A program made the position numbers and the translations under genes. From Labilibaculum sp032125735 (GTDB lineage Bacteria; Bacteroidota; Bacteroidia; Bacteroidales; Marinifilaceae): a stretch of DNA of 7,355 bases. Below the pieces are notes generated by a model that was not told the DNA's origin, did no database searches, and saw only the letters and a list, made by a program, of their open reading frames with translations. Where the stretch lies: the NCBI GenBank assembly GCA_032125735.1, contig JAQBBZ010000148.1:1-7355 (forward strand), given 5' to 3'. The stretch's first letter is position 1. Each line of letters starts with the position of its first letter. This document shows, in pieces, positions 1 through 6,586 of this stretch.

Positions 1-949
1 TCCCTGAGCCATCTTTTGTACATGGCCGACATTTCATATCCACCTCGAGAGTTTTAATGTGTTCTCCCGTTGTAAATCCAAATGCTGTTGGTCCCATTAA
101 GGATAAGGCAGGAATACCAAACTTATCTGCAGCATGCAAAAAACCCGTATCGCCGGAAATGACCAAATTTGATTTCTGAACCAAATAACAGGACTCCAGT
201 AAATTTGTTTTTCCACTCAAATTGAGGACTCTTTCTTTTGCGACAGCCTCAATTTCATCGCAGAACACATCATCAGGTCCGGCTAAAATCATAAAATGAT
301 AATCTGGAAGTAGTTGCACCAATTTTTGCCAATGAGAGACTGGCCAGCGTTTCATCATCCAGGCTGCAGAAGGAACCAAAGTAACCAATTTAGATGCTTC
401 GCCCTTTAGAATTGAAAAAACCTTCTCCTCCATTTTTTGCTTTAACTCTTCAGGAAAATACCAATTGGCATTCACTTTTGAATAATCAGTTAACCCCCAT
501 TTCTCAAGAGGTTTTCGATACGAAAGCATTCCTTTAAAAGGCATTGGAAACCGATCAATACCAAACTTGAACAGCAAAATTCTCTTGATTCTATCTTTGC
601 TACGCATGGTATATTTAGATCCGACACCGAACCAACGTTTCCATCGTGGCACTAATACTATTTTTAGAACAATCGATCGGATATTGCTGTGAGCATCGTA
701 AACGAAGTCAAATTTTTCCTTTTTGAGCTCTTTTGCCTGCTTTAAGAGCCCTTTAAATCCCTGTCCTCTATCAAACCCCCATACTTTATAAATACGCTGA
801 TCCATCGCCAAAAAAGAAGACATGTCCTTTCTTGCAATCCAATGTATTTCAGCATCCGGATAATGGTTTAAAATACCATCAACAGCTGTCATGCATTGAA
901 TAATATCACCTATGGAAGAAAAACGAATAATCAGGAATTTTTTTGGCAT
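1..949 (-). CDS. Glycosyltransferase family 9 (heptosyltransferase-like) protein, 3' end cut by window
   Basis: I translated this from the minus strand; 316 residues are visible and the C-terminus lies beyond the left edge. The N-terminus has the GT9 pattern of a hydrophobic strand followed by RFSSIGDII (residues 9-17). The C-terminal Rossmann-like half contains AAWMMKRWP (195-203), an ILAGPDD turn (221-227), then GDTGFLHAAD (266-275) and GPT (286-288), the donor-binding loop typical of heptosyltransferases. A CRPC motif sits at 307-310, as in many GT9 proteins. Such enzymes transfer a sugar from a nucleotide donor to LPS core or another surface glycan at the cytoplasmic face of the inner membrane; the actual sugar cannot be told from sequence. 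The start ATG at 949 is chosen because the GT9 N-terminal strand follows at once; no Shine-Dalgarno is seen. It is separated from the atp genes by a terminator and has its own promoter candidate, so it is probably a separate unit. Family call is firm; substrate is unknown. Confidence 0.88.
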   Translation of the reverse strand, partial: MPKKFLIIRFSSIGDIIQCMTAVDGILNHYPDAEIHWIARKDMSSFLAMDQRIYKVWGFDRGQGFKGLLKQAKELKKEKFDFVYDAHSNIRSIVLKIVLVPRWKRWFGVGSKYTMRSKDRIKRILLFKFGIDRFPMPFKGMLSYRKPLEKWGLTDYSKVNANWYFPEELKQKMEEKVFSILKGEASKLVTLVPSAAWMMKRWPVSHWQKLVQLLPDYHFMILAGPDDVFCDEIEAVAKERVLNLSGKTNLLESCYLVQKSNLVISGDTGFLHAADKFGIPALSLMGPTAFGFTTGEHIKTLEVDMKCRPCTKDGSG

Positions 950-1019
950 TTGTCTGGTTTCAAGTATTGCGTAATTAGCACAGAGACTATTTACGGCTTG
1001 GTTAAATTATCTCTGAGAA

Positions 1020-1052
1020 CAAAAATAGTAAGAGTAGTTAGGAAATCCACAA
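1020..1052 (-). promoter_or_regulatory. Candidate Bacteroidota-type promoter for the glycosyltransferase gene
   Basis: On the minus strand, TATTTTTG (1027-1020) matches the Bacteroidota -7 consensus TAnnTTTG exactly. A TTG lies 22 bases upstream (1052-1050), a little farther than the usual spacing of about 19-20, so the -33 assignment is weak. Transcription would begin near 1013, giving a leader of roughly 60 bases before the ATG at 949. It lies just downstream of the atp terminator, as expected for a new transcription unit. Confidence 0.45.
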
Positions 1053-1063
1053 TTTTAGGTAAT

Positions 1064-1098
1064 AAAAAAAGAGACTTTAGAAATTCTAAAGTCTCTTT
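1064..1098 (-). terminator. Rho-independent terminator of the atpDC operon
   Basis: Bases 1068-1081 pair perfectly with 1085-1098 around a three-base loop. The core arm is GAGACTTTAG and its complement CTAAAGTCTC. Read on the minus strand, the hairpin is followed directly by seven T residues (1070-1064; the first three also pair with the A-rich side). It starts 53 bases after the atpC stop codon, so it is placed to end the atpD-atpC transcript. This is the clearest terminator in the window. Confidence 0.88.
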
Positions 1099-1150
1099 AC
1101 AATAAATTGTATTGCCAATATTAAGTACTGAATACTAACTTCTATTTTCT

Positions 1151-1390
1151 TTAATTATCTGCCAATACTGAAATTACATTTTTTCTACATTCAACAACGC
1201 CTCCGTTGACTTCAAAGAAAATTTCCTTTCCTCCTACTGGTTTCAGTTTAATTGTTCCTTTCTCTAGAGTAGAAACAATTGGAGCATGATTTTTCAATAT
1301 TTCGAAAGATCCGTTTTTTCCTGGTAGCTGAACCAATTCAACTTCTCCGGAATAAAGACTCTTTTCGGGCGTAACAATTTCCAAATGCAT
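1151..1390 (-). CDS. atpC: F1Fo ATP synthase epsilon subunit, short form (N-terminal beta-sandwich only)
   Basis: The product is 79 residues starting MHLEIVTPEKSLYSGEV, the standard epsilon N-terminus. It contains LPGKNGSFEILKNHAPIVSTLEKG, the conserved loop and strands of the beta-sandwich that contacts gamma and the c-ring. It ends after the final strand (NVISVLADN). The C-terminal helical hairpin that makes E. coli epsilon about 139 residues long, and inhibits ATP hydrolysis there, is absent. An in-frame ATG at 1429 would add 13 residues (MRYLSTFKLELLT), but these match nothing in the family and would begin inside the intercistronic hairpin, so I chose the ATG at 1390. It follows atpD by 60 bases in the same direction and is closed by the terminator at 1064-1098. 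Epsilon is part of the central rotor stalk. Identity is firm from family pattern and position after atpD. Confidence 0.94.
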   Translation of the reverse strand: MHLEIVTPEKSLYSGEVELVQLPGKNGSFEILKNHAPIVSTLEKGTIKLKPVGGKEIFFEVNGGVVECRKNVISVLADN

Positions 1391-1409
1391 AGTTAAAAGT
1401 TCTAATTTA

Positions 1410-1436
1410 AAAGTACTTAAATACCTCAAGTACTTT
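1410..1436 (-). promoter_or_regulatory. Intercistronic hairpin between atpD and atpC
   Basis: AAAGTACTT (1410-1418) is the exact reverse complement of AAGTACTTT (1428-1436), giving a 9-bp stem with a 9-base loop. The shared core AAGTACTT is itself palindromic, so it also occurs as a direct repeat. The minus-strand RNA has no T-run directly after the stem, so this does not look like a terminator. Its place between the beta and epsilon genes, 19 bases before the atpC start, suggests a role in RNA processing, stability or translation level; that role is inference. Confidence 0.5.
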
Positions 1437-1450
1437 AAGCTTTTTTAATC

Positions 1451-2965
1451 TTATTCTTTTTCTGATTCGGCTAACAATTTCTCCCCTTTTTCGATGGCTT
1501 GTTCAATTGTCCCAACAAGGTTAAATGCTGATTCAGGATATTGATCAACTTCTCCATCCATAATCATATTAAAGCCCTTAATAGTATCCTCAATGGAAAC
1601 TAAACATCCTTTTAAACCGGTAAATTGCTCAGCAACGTGGAATGGCTGTGATAAAAATCGCTGCACACGACGAGCGCGATGCACAACCAATTTATCTTCT
1701 TCAGAAAGCTCTTCCATACCCAAAATAGCAATGATGTCCTGCAATTCTTTGTAACGCTGCAAAATCTCTTTTACATCTGTGGCACATTTATAATGAGCCT
1801 GACCAACAACTTCTACTGAAAGAATACGAGAAGTAGAATCCAATGGATCTACCGCAGGATAAATTCCTAACTCCGCGATCTTACGATTCAATACAGTGGT
1901 TGCATCCAAGTGAGCAAAAGTCGTTGCCGGAGCAGGATCTGTCAAGTCATCCGCAGGAACGTAAACTGCCTGTACCGATGTAATCGAACCTCTTTTTGTA
2001 GAGGCAATTCTCTCCTGCAACACACCCATCTCTGATGATAGTGTTGGCTGGTAACCTACTGCCGAAGGCATACGCCCAAGCAATGCCGAAACCTCAGATC
2101 CAGCCTGAGTAAATCGGAAAATATTATCTACGAAGAAAAGAATATCACGTCCTCCTGATTTTTCATCTCCGTCACGCAAACTTTCAGCAACAGTTAATCC
2201 AGAAAGAGCTACACGGGCACGTGCCCCTGGTGGTTCATTCATCTGACCAAAAACAAGTGAAACCTGAGAATTATCCAAAGCTTCTTTATCTACTAAAGAA
2301 AGATCCCATCCTCCCTTTTCCATATCTTTTTCAAACGCTTCTCCGTATTGAATAACCCTTGATTCAATCATTTCCCGAAGCAAGTCATTTCCTTCACGAG
2401 TACGTTCACCAACACCAGCAAATACAGATAAACCGTCTTGACCAATGGCAATGTTATTTATTAATTCCTGAATCAAAACCGTTTTACCAACACCAGCTCC
2501 TCCAAACAAACCAATTTTACCACCTTTTGCATAGGGCTCAATTAGATCAATTACTTTAATACCGGTAAAGAAAACTTCTGATTCTGTGCTCAACTGATCG
2601 AAAGCTGGAGGAGTTCTGTGAATCGTATATCCACCTTCTTTACTAACAGGTCCCATTCCATCAATGGTTTCTCCAACAACATTAAGCAATCTACCTTTGA
2701 TTTTATCTCCAGGAGGCATCATAATCGGCGAACCTGTTGCAATAACATCCATTCCCCGACGCAATCCGTCGGTTGAATCCATTGCAATGGTACGAACAGT
2801 GTTCTCACCAATATGCTGCTGACACTCAAGAACCAAATTTTTACCATTTTCAATCACGACCTCTAAAGAATCGTAAATTTCAGGAAGTTTAGTTCCTTCC
2901 TTATCAAAACTTACATCGATAACAGGTCCGATAACCTGTACAATTTTGCCTGTATTTTGTGACAT
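1451..2965 (-). CDS. atpD: F1Fo ATP synthase beta subunit
   Basis: This 504-residue protein is the catalytic subunit of the F1 head, which makes ATP from ADP and phosphate using rotation driven by ion flow. The beta-barrel domain spans about 1-85. The P-loop GGAGVGKT is at 155-162, with Lys161 and Thr162. The catalytic glutamate is in GERTREG (Glu187, Arg188). Walker B is ILFFVDN (Asp280). The MPSAVGYQPTL stretch is at 299-309, and the DELSEED-type lever reads EELSEED at 418-424, so the torque loop is conserved. By my recollection of E. coli beta, residues 206-232 (from QYGEAFEKD to EALDN) are an extra block of about 27 residues, and 266-271 carries about five more; both are familiar in Bacteroidota beta subunits and explain the length. 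The ATG at 2965 gives the standard N-terminus (MSQNTGKIVQVIGPVIDV); there is no Shine-Dalgarno and the leader is A-rich. It is followed by atpC. The other atp genes are not in the window. Confidence 0.98.
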   Translation of the reverse strand: MSQNTGKIVQVIGPVIDVSFDKEGTKLPEIYDSLEVVIENGKNLVLECQQHIGENTVRTIAMDSTDGLRRGMDVIATGSPIMMPPGDKIKGRLLNVVGETIDGMGPVSKEGGYTIHRTPPAFDQLSTESEVFFTGIKVIDLIEPYAKGGKIGLFGGAGVGKTVLIQELINNIAIGQDGLSVFAGVGERTREGNDLLREMIESRVIQYGEAFEKDMEKGGWDLSLVDKEALDNSQVSLVFGQMNEPPGARARVALSGLTVAESLRDGDEKSGGRDILFFVDNIFRFTQAGSEVSALLGRMPSAVGYQPTLSSEMGVLQERIASTKRGSITSVQAVYVPADDLTDPAPATTFAHLDATTVLNRKIAELGIYPAVDPLDSTSRILSVEVVGQAHYKCATDVKEILQRYKELQDIIAILGMEELSEEDKLVVHRARRVQRFLSQPFHVAEQFTGLKGCLVSIEDTIKGFNMIMDGEVDQYPESAFNLVGTIEQAIEKGEKLLAESEKE

Positions 2966-2998
2966 TTACATTAATTTTTTTGGATCATTAATATCGCG

Positions 2999-3025
2999 TG
3001 ACAACAAATTTAAAATTTTTTGTCA
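2999..3025 (-). promoter_or_regulatory. Candidate atpDC promoter embedded in a 27-bp near-perfect dyad
   Basis: TAAATTTG on the minus strand (3012-3005) matches the Bacteroidota -7 consensus TAnnTTTG. I found no good -33 TTG at the usual distance. Transcription would start near 2998, giving a leader of about 33 bases. The box lies inside a dyad centred on 3012: TGACAA (2999-3004) and TTGTCA (3020-3025) flank the symmetric core AAATTTAAAATTT (3006-3018). Only the pair 3005/3019 is mismatched, so 12 of 13 pairs are complementary. No T-run follows on the minus strand, so it is not a terminator for the upstream gene. A dimeric regulator site at the promoter is possible; this is inference. Confidence 0.5.
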
Positions 3026-3059
3026 ATAAAGGAGAATCTTATCCGAATTTTTAACATTC

Positions 3060-4034
3060 TTAAACGGAACGATTTACTAAACCCTTCACTAAAGCATATA
3101 GCTCCTTTTTCTTTTCAGCCTCAACATTCACTTTATCCAAGTATTCCAGGCATAAAGCAAAGTAGTTATCTATTTTTTTCTGTGAATATTCACGAACATT
3201 TAATTGCTCATAAATAGCTCTAACAGCCTCTATTTTTGCTTCCGGATTAAAAGCTTTTGTTGATATCCAGGAGTTTAATTCTTTTTTAACATCTCCCGAT
3301 GCAGTTTCCAAGGCTTTAATTAAAAGAAAAGTTTTTTTGTTGGACAGAATATCCCCTCCTATTTTCTTTCCAAAAACGGCCTCGTCACCAAAAATATCTA
3401 ACAAATCGTCTTGTAACTGAAATGCCATTCCCAAATTCACACCAAAATGATATAGTAATTCAGCATCTTTTGCACTAGAATCACCCATTATAGCACCCAT
3501 TTTGAGACTTCCACCTAACAGAACAGCTGTTTTCAGTCGAATCATATTCAGGTATTCTTCAATGTCAACATCATTTCTGTCTTCAAATTCCATGTCGAAT
3601 TGCTGTCCTTCACAAACCTCTAATGCGGTTTGATTAAACACAGTGAGCACATCACGTAGGTATTTGTCTTCGCAGGAACCTATGTATTGATAAGCCTTAA
3701 TGGACATGGCATCGCCCGAAAGAATGGCAACATTACTGTTCCATTTTTCGTGCACAGTTTGCTTGCTTCTACGAATTGGAGCATTGTCCATTACATCATC
3801 GTGCAGAAGCGTAAAATTGTGAAATATTTCAATTCCTATAGCAGGTAAACAAACTCTTGAAAGATCATCTTTGTACAAATTAGCACCTAAAAGCACCAAA
3901 ATTGGACGAAGTCGTTTCCCTCCAATGTCCAAAATATATTTCATTGGTTCGAAAAGTCCTTCAGGTGGAGAGGTAAATTCCAAGCCATCTATCTCTTTTT
4001 CAATGATTTTCTGAAGTTCATTAAAACTATGCAT
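3060..4034 (-). CDS. Polyprenyl (isoprenyl) diphosphate synthase, trans, probably short-chain (FPP/GGPP)
   Basis: This 324-residue all-alpha enzyme of the IspA/GGPP synthase family joins isopentenyl diphosphate units to an allylic diphosphate in the cytosol, feeding quinone, carrier lipid and other isoprenoid pathways. Visible motifs are GGKRLRP (38-44), which binds IPP; the first aspartate-rich motif DDVMD (79-83) followed by RR (88-89); the Lys-Thr pair (168-169); FQLQDDLLD (205-213), the second aspartate-rich motif; and GKKIGGDI (222-229) with NKKT (232-235). All catalytic metal-binding Asp residues are present. The first motif is the short DDxxD form, with Phe74 five residues before it. 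That pattern is known from archaeal-type GGPP synthases, whereas E. coli-type IspA has a two-residue insertion (DDxxxxD). Product length is therefore probably C15-C20, but longer products cannot be excluded. It lies 94 bases upstream of atpD and 70 bases downstream of the RND gene, same strand. No Shine-Dalgarno is visible. Confidence 0.93.
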   Translation of the reverse strand: MHSFNELQKIIEKEIDGLEFTSPPEGLFEPMKYILDIGGKRLRPILVLLGANLYKDDLSRVCLPAIGIEIFHNFTLLHDDVMDNAPIRRSKQTVHEKWNSNVAILSGDAMSIKAYQYIGSCEDKYLRDVLTVFNQTALEVCEGQQFDMEFEDRNDVDIEEYLNMIRLKTAVLLGGSLKMGAIMGDSSAKDAELLYHFGVNLGMAFQLQDDLLDIFGDEAVFGKKIGGDILSNKKTFLLIKALETASGDVKKELNSWISTKAFNPEAKIEAVRAIYEQLNVREYSQKKIDNYFALCLEYLDKVNVEAEKKKELYALVKGLVNRSV

Positions 4035-4045
4035 GATTTAAAAAC

Positions 4046-4081
4046 TATTTTAGTGTGTATTTTATACAGCTCACTAAAATA
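4046..4081 (-). promoter_or_regulatory. Hairpin between the RND transporter gene and the polyprenyl synthase gene
   Basis: TATTTTAGTG (4046-4055) pairs perfectly with CACTAAAATA (4072-4081). Inside it, TGTAT (4056-4060) pairs with ATACA (4064-4068) around TTT, leaving a three-base bulge (4069-4071). On the minus strand the stem is followed by G and then five T (4044-4040), so it resembles a weak, very AT-rich terminator for the RND gene. However, it ends only a few bases before the next start codon at 4034, so it could equally be a leader structure or attenuator of the synthase gene. Confidence 0.5.
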
Positions 4082-4104
4082 TAAAAAAATCAATTCACAA
4101 AGCT

Positions 4105-6510
4105 TTATTTTTCCTCTTTGTTTTCCATTGGAGCAATTCTAAGATCATCCAGCTCTATATCTTCCTCTTCATCGAAAATTTGAAGCAATGGTTCTTTGAA
4201 AGAACGATTGGTAATAAACTTCTCAAGAGTAAGCAATAAGGACGGTAACAAAATCAGATTAGAGAGCATTGCTGAAAGCAAAGTTACGGACACGAGTATC
4301 CCCAATGAAACAGTTCCTCCAAAATCAGATAAAGCAAAAATACCAAATCCAAAAAATAAGATAATGGATGTGTACATCATGCTCTGACCGGTTTCTCGAA
4401 GTGCAAGCACCACTGATGAACGAATGCTCCAATTAGTCGCTTTCAACTCTTGACGGTATTTTGCCAAATAGTGAATTGTGTCGTCAACTGAAATACCAAA
4501 TGCAATACTAAACACCAATATAGTAGATGCTTTTATCGGAATGCCGAAAAAGCCCATTAAAGCTGCAGTAATTACCAATGGCAATAGATTAGGTAATAAA
4601 GCAACCACAACCATTCTTTTTGAAGAGAACATCCAGGCCATAAACGAGGCAATTAAGAAAATTGCAAGAGCAAGACTCAAAAACAAATTCTTGATCAAAT
4701 ATTTATTCCCTTTAAAAAAGATAATGCTGGATCCGGTTACATGAACCGTATATTGATCCTCAGGAAAAATATTATTGACATGTGTCAGGATTTCTTGCTC
4801 CATTTCTTCCATCCTGGTAGTTCCAATATCCTTCATTCTGAAACTCATTCGGGTAATTGACTGAGTAGAATCTACGAAAGTACTGAACAACTTCGAATCC
4901 TTGCCCGTATCAGACTTAGCCAAATAAGACATAATCACATTTTGAGTCTGACTATTAGGCAATTTATAGTATTTTTCTTTGCTATTAAAAAAAGCCTGAT
5001 TGGCAAATTTTGCCGCCTCCACAATCGAAACAGAGGAAGAAATTTCAGGATATGATTTTAAAGTATCGTTAAGAGCGTCTAATCGTCTTAATGTGGATAA
5101 CTTTAAAACTCCCGCCTTTTTCTTGGTCTCCACCATCACTTCCAGTGGCATAATCCCATCCATGTTCTTCTCGAAGAATTTCAAATCCTGGAAAATAACG
5201 TTATCATGTGGCAGATCATCAACCATATAACCAGTACTCTTCATTTTACTGATTCCAAAAACCCCAAGAATAAGAAAAATAATACTTACTGTATAAACTA
5301 TGGTACGACGCTTCAATACAATTTTCACCAATTTCTCAATAAACCAAAATGTCATCCTATTATCTAGATGCCTTGTCGCCTTTTGGTCTGGAGGATTTAA
5401 GAAGCTAAATATGATTGGAATTAGTAGTAATGAAAGAACAAAAACTACCATGATATTTAAAGCGGCAATCACACCAAACTCTTTTAATATCTGACTTGAA
5501 GTCACAATAAAAGTGGCAAAACCGGATGCTGTCGTTAAATTGGTTAAGAATGTTGCATTCCCAATTTTTGAAACCACGCGTTGCAAGGCTTTTATCTTAT
5601 TATTGTGACGGATATATTCCGCATGGTATTTATTGATGAGAAATACAGAATTCGGAATTCCAATTACAACCAGTAAGGGGGGTAACATCGCAGTAAGCAA
5701 AGTTATTTTGTAATCGAACAAAACCATAGAACCAACTGCCCAAATCACGCTCAAACCAACCACCAACATACTAAAGAACACCACTTTAAAAGAGCGGAAG
5801 AACATGAATAAAATAATCGCAGTCACCAAAAGGGAAAGGTAAATGAACATATTCATCTCCTTTTTAATCATCTGCGCGGTAACAACCCGAATATAAGGAA
5901 GTCCCGAGTATTTCATATCTAATTTATACTTGGCAGTAAAACGGTCGGTAATTTCACGAACCTTAACGACCATAGGCTCACGCGCCTTCGAATTAATAAT
6001 TCTGGCGTTTACCGTAATACCCATTAAAAACGTATGGGTTTCCTTATTAAATAAGCTGCCCTGGTAAAATGGCAATGATTCAGCAATAGCCGCAAGACTA
6101 TCTAATTCAACCTGTGAACTTATTTTCTTAGGGAATATCGCTTGAAATTCAAACCTCTTGGCTTCAGAGTTTTTATTGATATTGTAGGTATGAGCGATAG
6201 AAACAACTGCATCGATTCCATCCAAAGCTTTTAGGCTATCTCCCAAAGCAATCCAATCATTAAATTTTTCAAGCTGATAAAATTCCGGATCCTGAACTGC
6301 AAAGAACATCACATTTCCTTCTTGTCCAAAAGTGTTTTTGAAACGTTCGTATTCAACAGATGCAGGATCATCATCCGGCAAAAGTGCAGCATACTGATAA
6401 GACATCTCCACAAATCGAGCTTTGTAACCCATAAAAATTGTGACAAGCCCAATTATCACCAAAAGTAAAATTCTATTCCTAAGAATTAATCCTGCAATTC
6501 TATTCCACAT
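4105..6510 (-). CDS. RND superfamily transporter of the MMPL/SSD type (HAE3-like, COG1033-type)
   Basis: This 801-residue inner-membrane protein has the duplicated RND plan. Half one has TM1 at about 12-29, a periplasmic domain of about 31-218, then five hydrophobic segments between about 220 and 371. Half two has a TM at about 403-420, a second periplasmic domain of about 421-604, then five segments between about 605 and 763. An acidic tail (DEEED at 780-784) ends the protein. Each periplasmic domain opens with a similar LP(D/H)D-type segment (44-47 and 433-436). The second half carries GISVDD (672-677), whose two Asp residues match the proton-relay position of RND pumps; the equivalent place in the first half reads GIPNS (284-288) and has no acidic residue. 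At about 800 residues it is shorter than AcrB-type drug pumps and fits the hydrophobic RND group, which includes HpnN-like hopanoid and MmpL lipid transporters. Substrate is not determined. The start at 6510 is supported by AGGA seven bases upstream. The polyprenyl synthase gene follows on the same strand. Confidence 0.9.
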   Translation of the reverse strand: MWNRIAGLILRNRILLLVIIGLVTIFMGYKARFVEMSYQYAALLPDDDPASVEYERFKNTFGQEGNVMFFAVQDPEFYQLEKFNDWIALGDSLKALDGIDAVVSIAHTYNINKNSEAKRFEFQAIFPKKISSQVELDSLAAIAESLPFYQGSLFNKETHTFLMGITVNARIINSKAREPMVVKVREITDRFTAKYKLDMKYSGLPYIRVVTAQMIKKEMNMFIYLSLLVTAIILFMFFRSFKVVFFSMLVVGLSVIWAVGSMVLFDYKITLLTAMLPPLLVVIGIPNSVFLINKYHAEYIRHNNKIKALQRVVSKIGNATFLTNLTTASGFATFIVTSSQILKEFGVIAALNIMVVFVLSLLLIPIIFSFLNPPDQKATRHLDNRMTFWFIEKLVKIVLKRRTIVYTVSIIFLILGVFGISKMKSTGYMVDDLPHDNVIFQDLKFFEKNMDGIMPLEVMVETKKKAGVLKLSTLRRLDALNDTLKSYPEISSSVSIVEAAKFANQAFFNSKEKYYKLPNSQTQNVIMSYLAKSDTGKDSKLFSTFVDSTQSITRMSFRMKDIGTTRMEEMEQEILTHVNNIFPEDQYTVHVTGSSIIFFKGNKYLIKNLFLSLALAIFLIASFMAWMFSSKRMVVVALLPNLLPLVITAALMGFFGIPIKASTILVFSIAFGISVDDTIHYLAKYRQELKATNWSIRSSVVLALRETGQSMMYTSIILFFGFGIFALSDFGGTVSLGILVSVTLLSAMLSNLILLPSLLLTLEKFITNRSFKEPLLQIFDEEEDIELDDLRIAPMENKEEK

Positions 6511-6517
6511 ACTATTA

Positions 6518-6521
6518 TCCT
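6518..6521 (-). promoter_or_regulatory. Shine-Dalgarno-like site of the RND transporter gene
   Basis: AGGA on the minus strand (6521-6518) lies seven bases before the ATG at 6510, within a GCAGGA context. It is the only start in the window with a recognisable Shine-Dalgarno; the others have A-rich or plain leaders. It supports the chosen start. Confidence 0.5.
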
Positions 6522-6555
6522 GCTAAAGAGATCTCTGTTTAATTTTAGATTCCCG

Positions 6556-6586
6556 CGAAAATACGACATATAATCATTTTTTCAAA
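6556..6586 (-). promoter_or_regulatory. Candidate Bacteroidota-type promoter for the RND transporter gene
   Basis: On the minus strand TTTG (6586-6583) is followed after exactly 19 bases by TATTTTCG (6563-6556). The latter matches the -7 consensus TAnnTTTG except for one base. The 19-base spacing fits the -33/-7 promoter architecture of the phylum. The predicted transcription start near 6549 gives a leader of about 39 bases. This is the best two-box promoter match in the window. Confidence 0.5.

Noticed and set aside
896..1105. 69-codon plus-strand reading frame over the start of the glycosyltransferase gene and the terminator
   Set aside because: It runs antisense to the glycosyltransferase start and through the atp terminator hairpin; no family resemblance and no promoter.
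1391..1429. Longer start of atpC at 1429, adding 13 residues
   Set aside because: The added residues do not match the epsilon family, and the start lies inside the intercistronic hairpin; MHLEIVTPEK is the expected N-terminus.
2359..2559. 66-codon plus-strand reading frame rich in His, Gln and Leu
   Set aside because: Antisense shadow of the highly conserved P-loop region of atpD; its composition is a by-product of the opposite strand.
3020..3217. 65-codon plus-strand reading frame
   Set aside because: Lies mostly antisense to the 3' end of the polyprenyl synthase gene, with no recognisable domain.
4196..5494. Four plus-strand reading frames of 63-88 codons
   Set aside because: All lie antisense inside the RND transporter gene, whose own frame is continuous and clearly coding.
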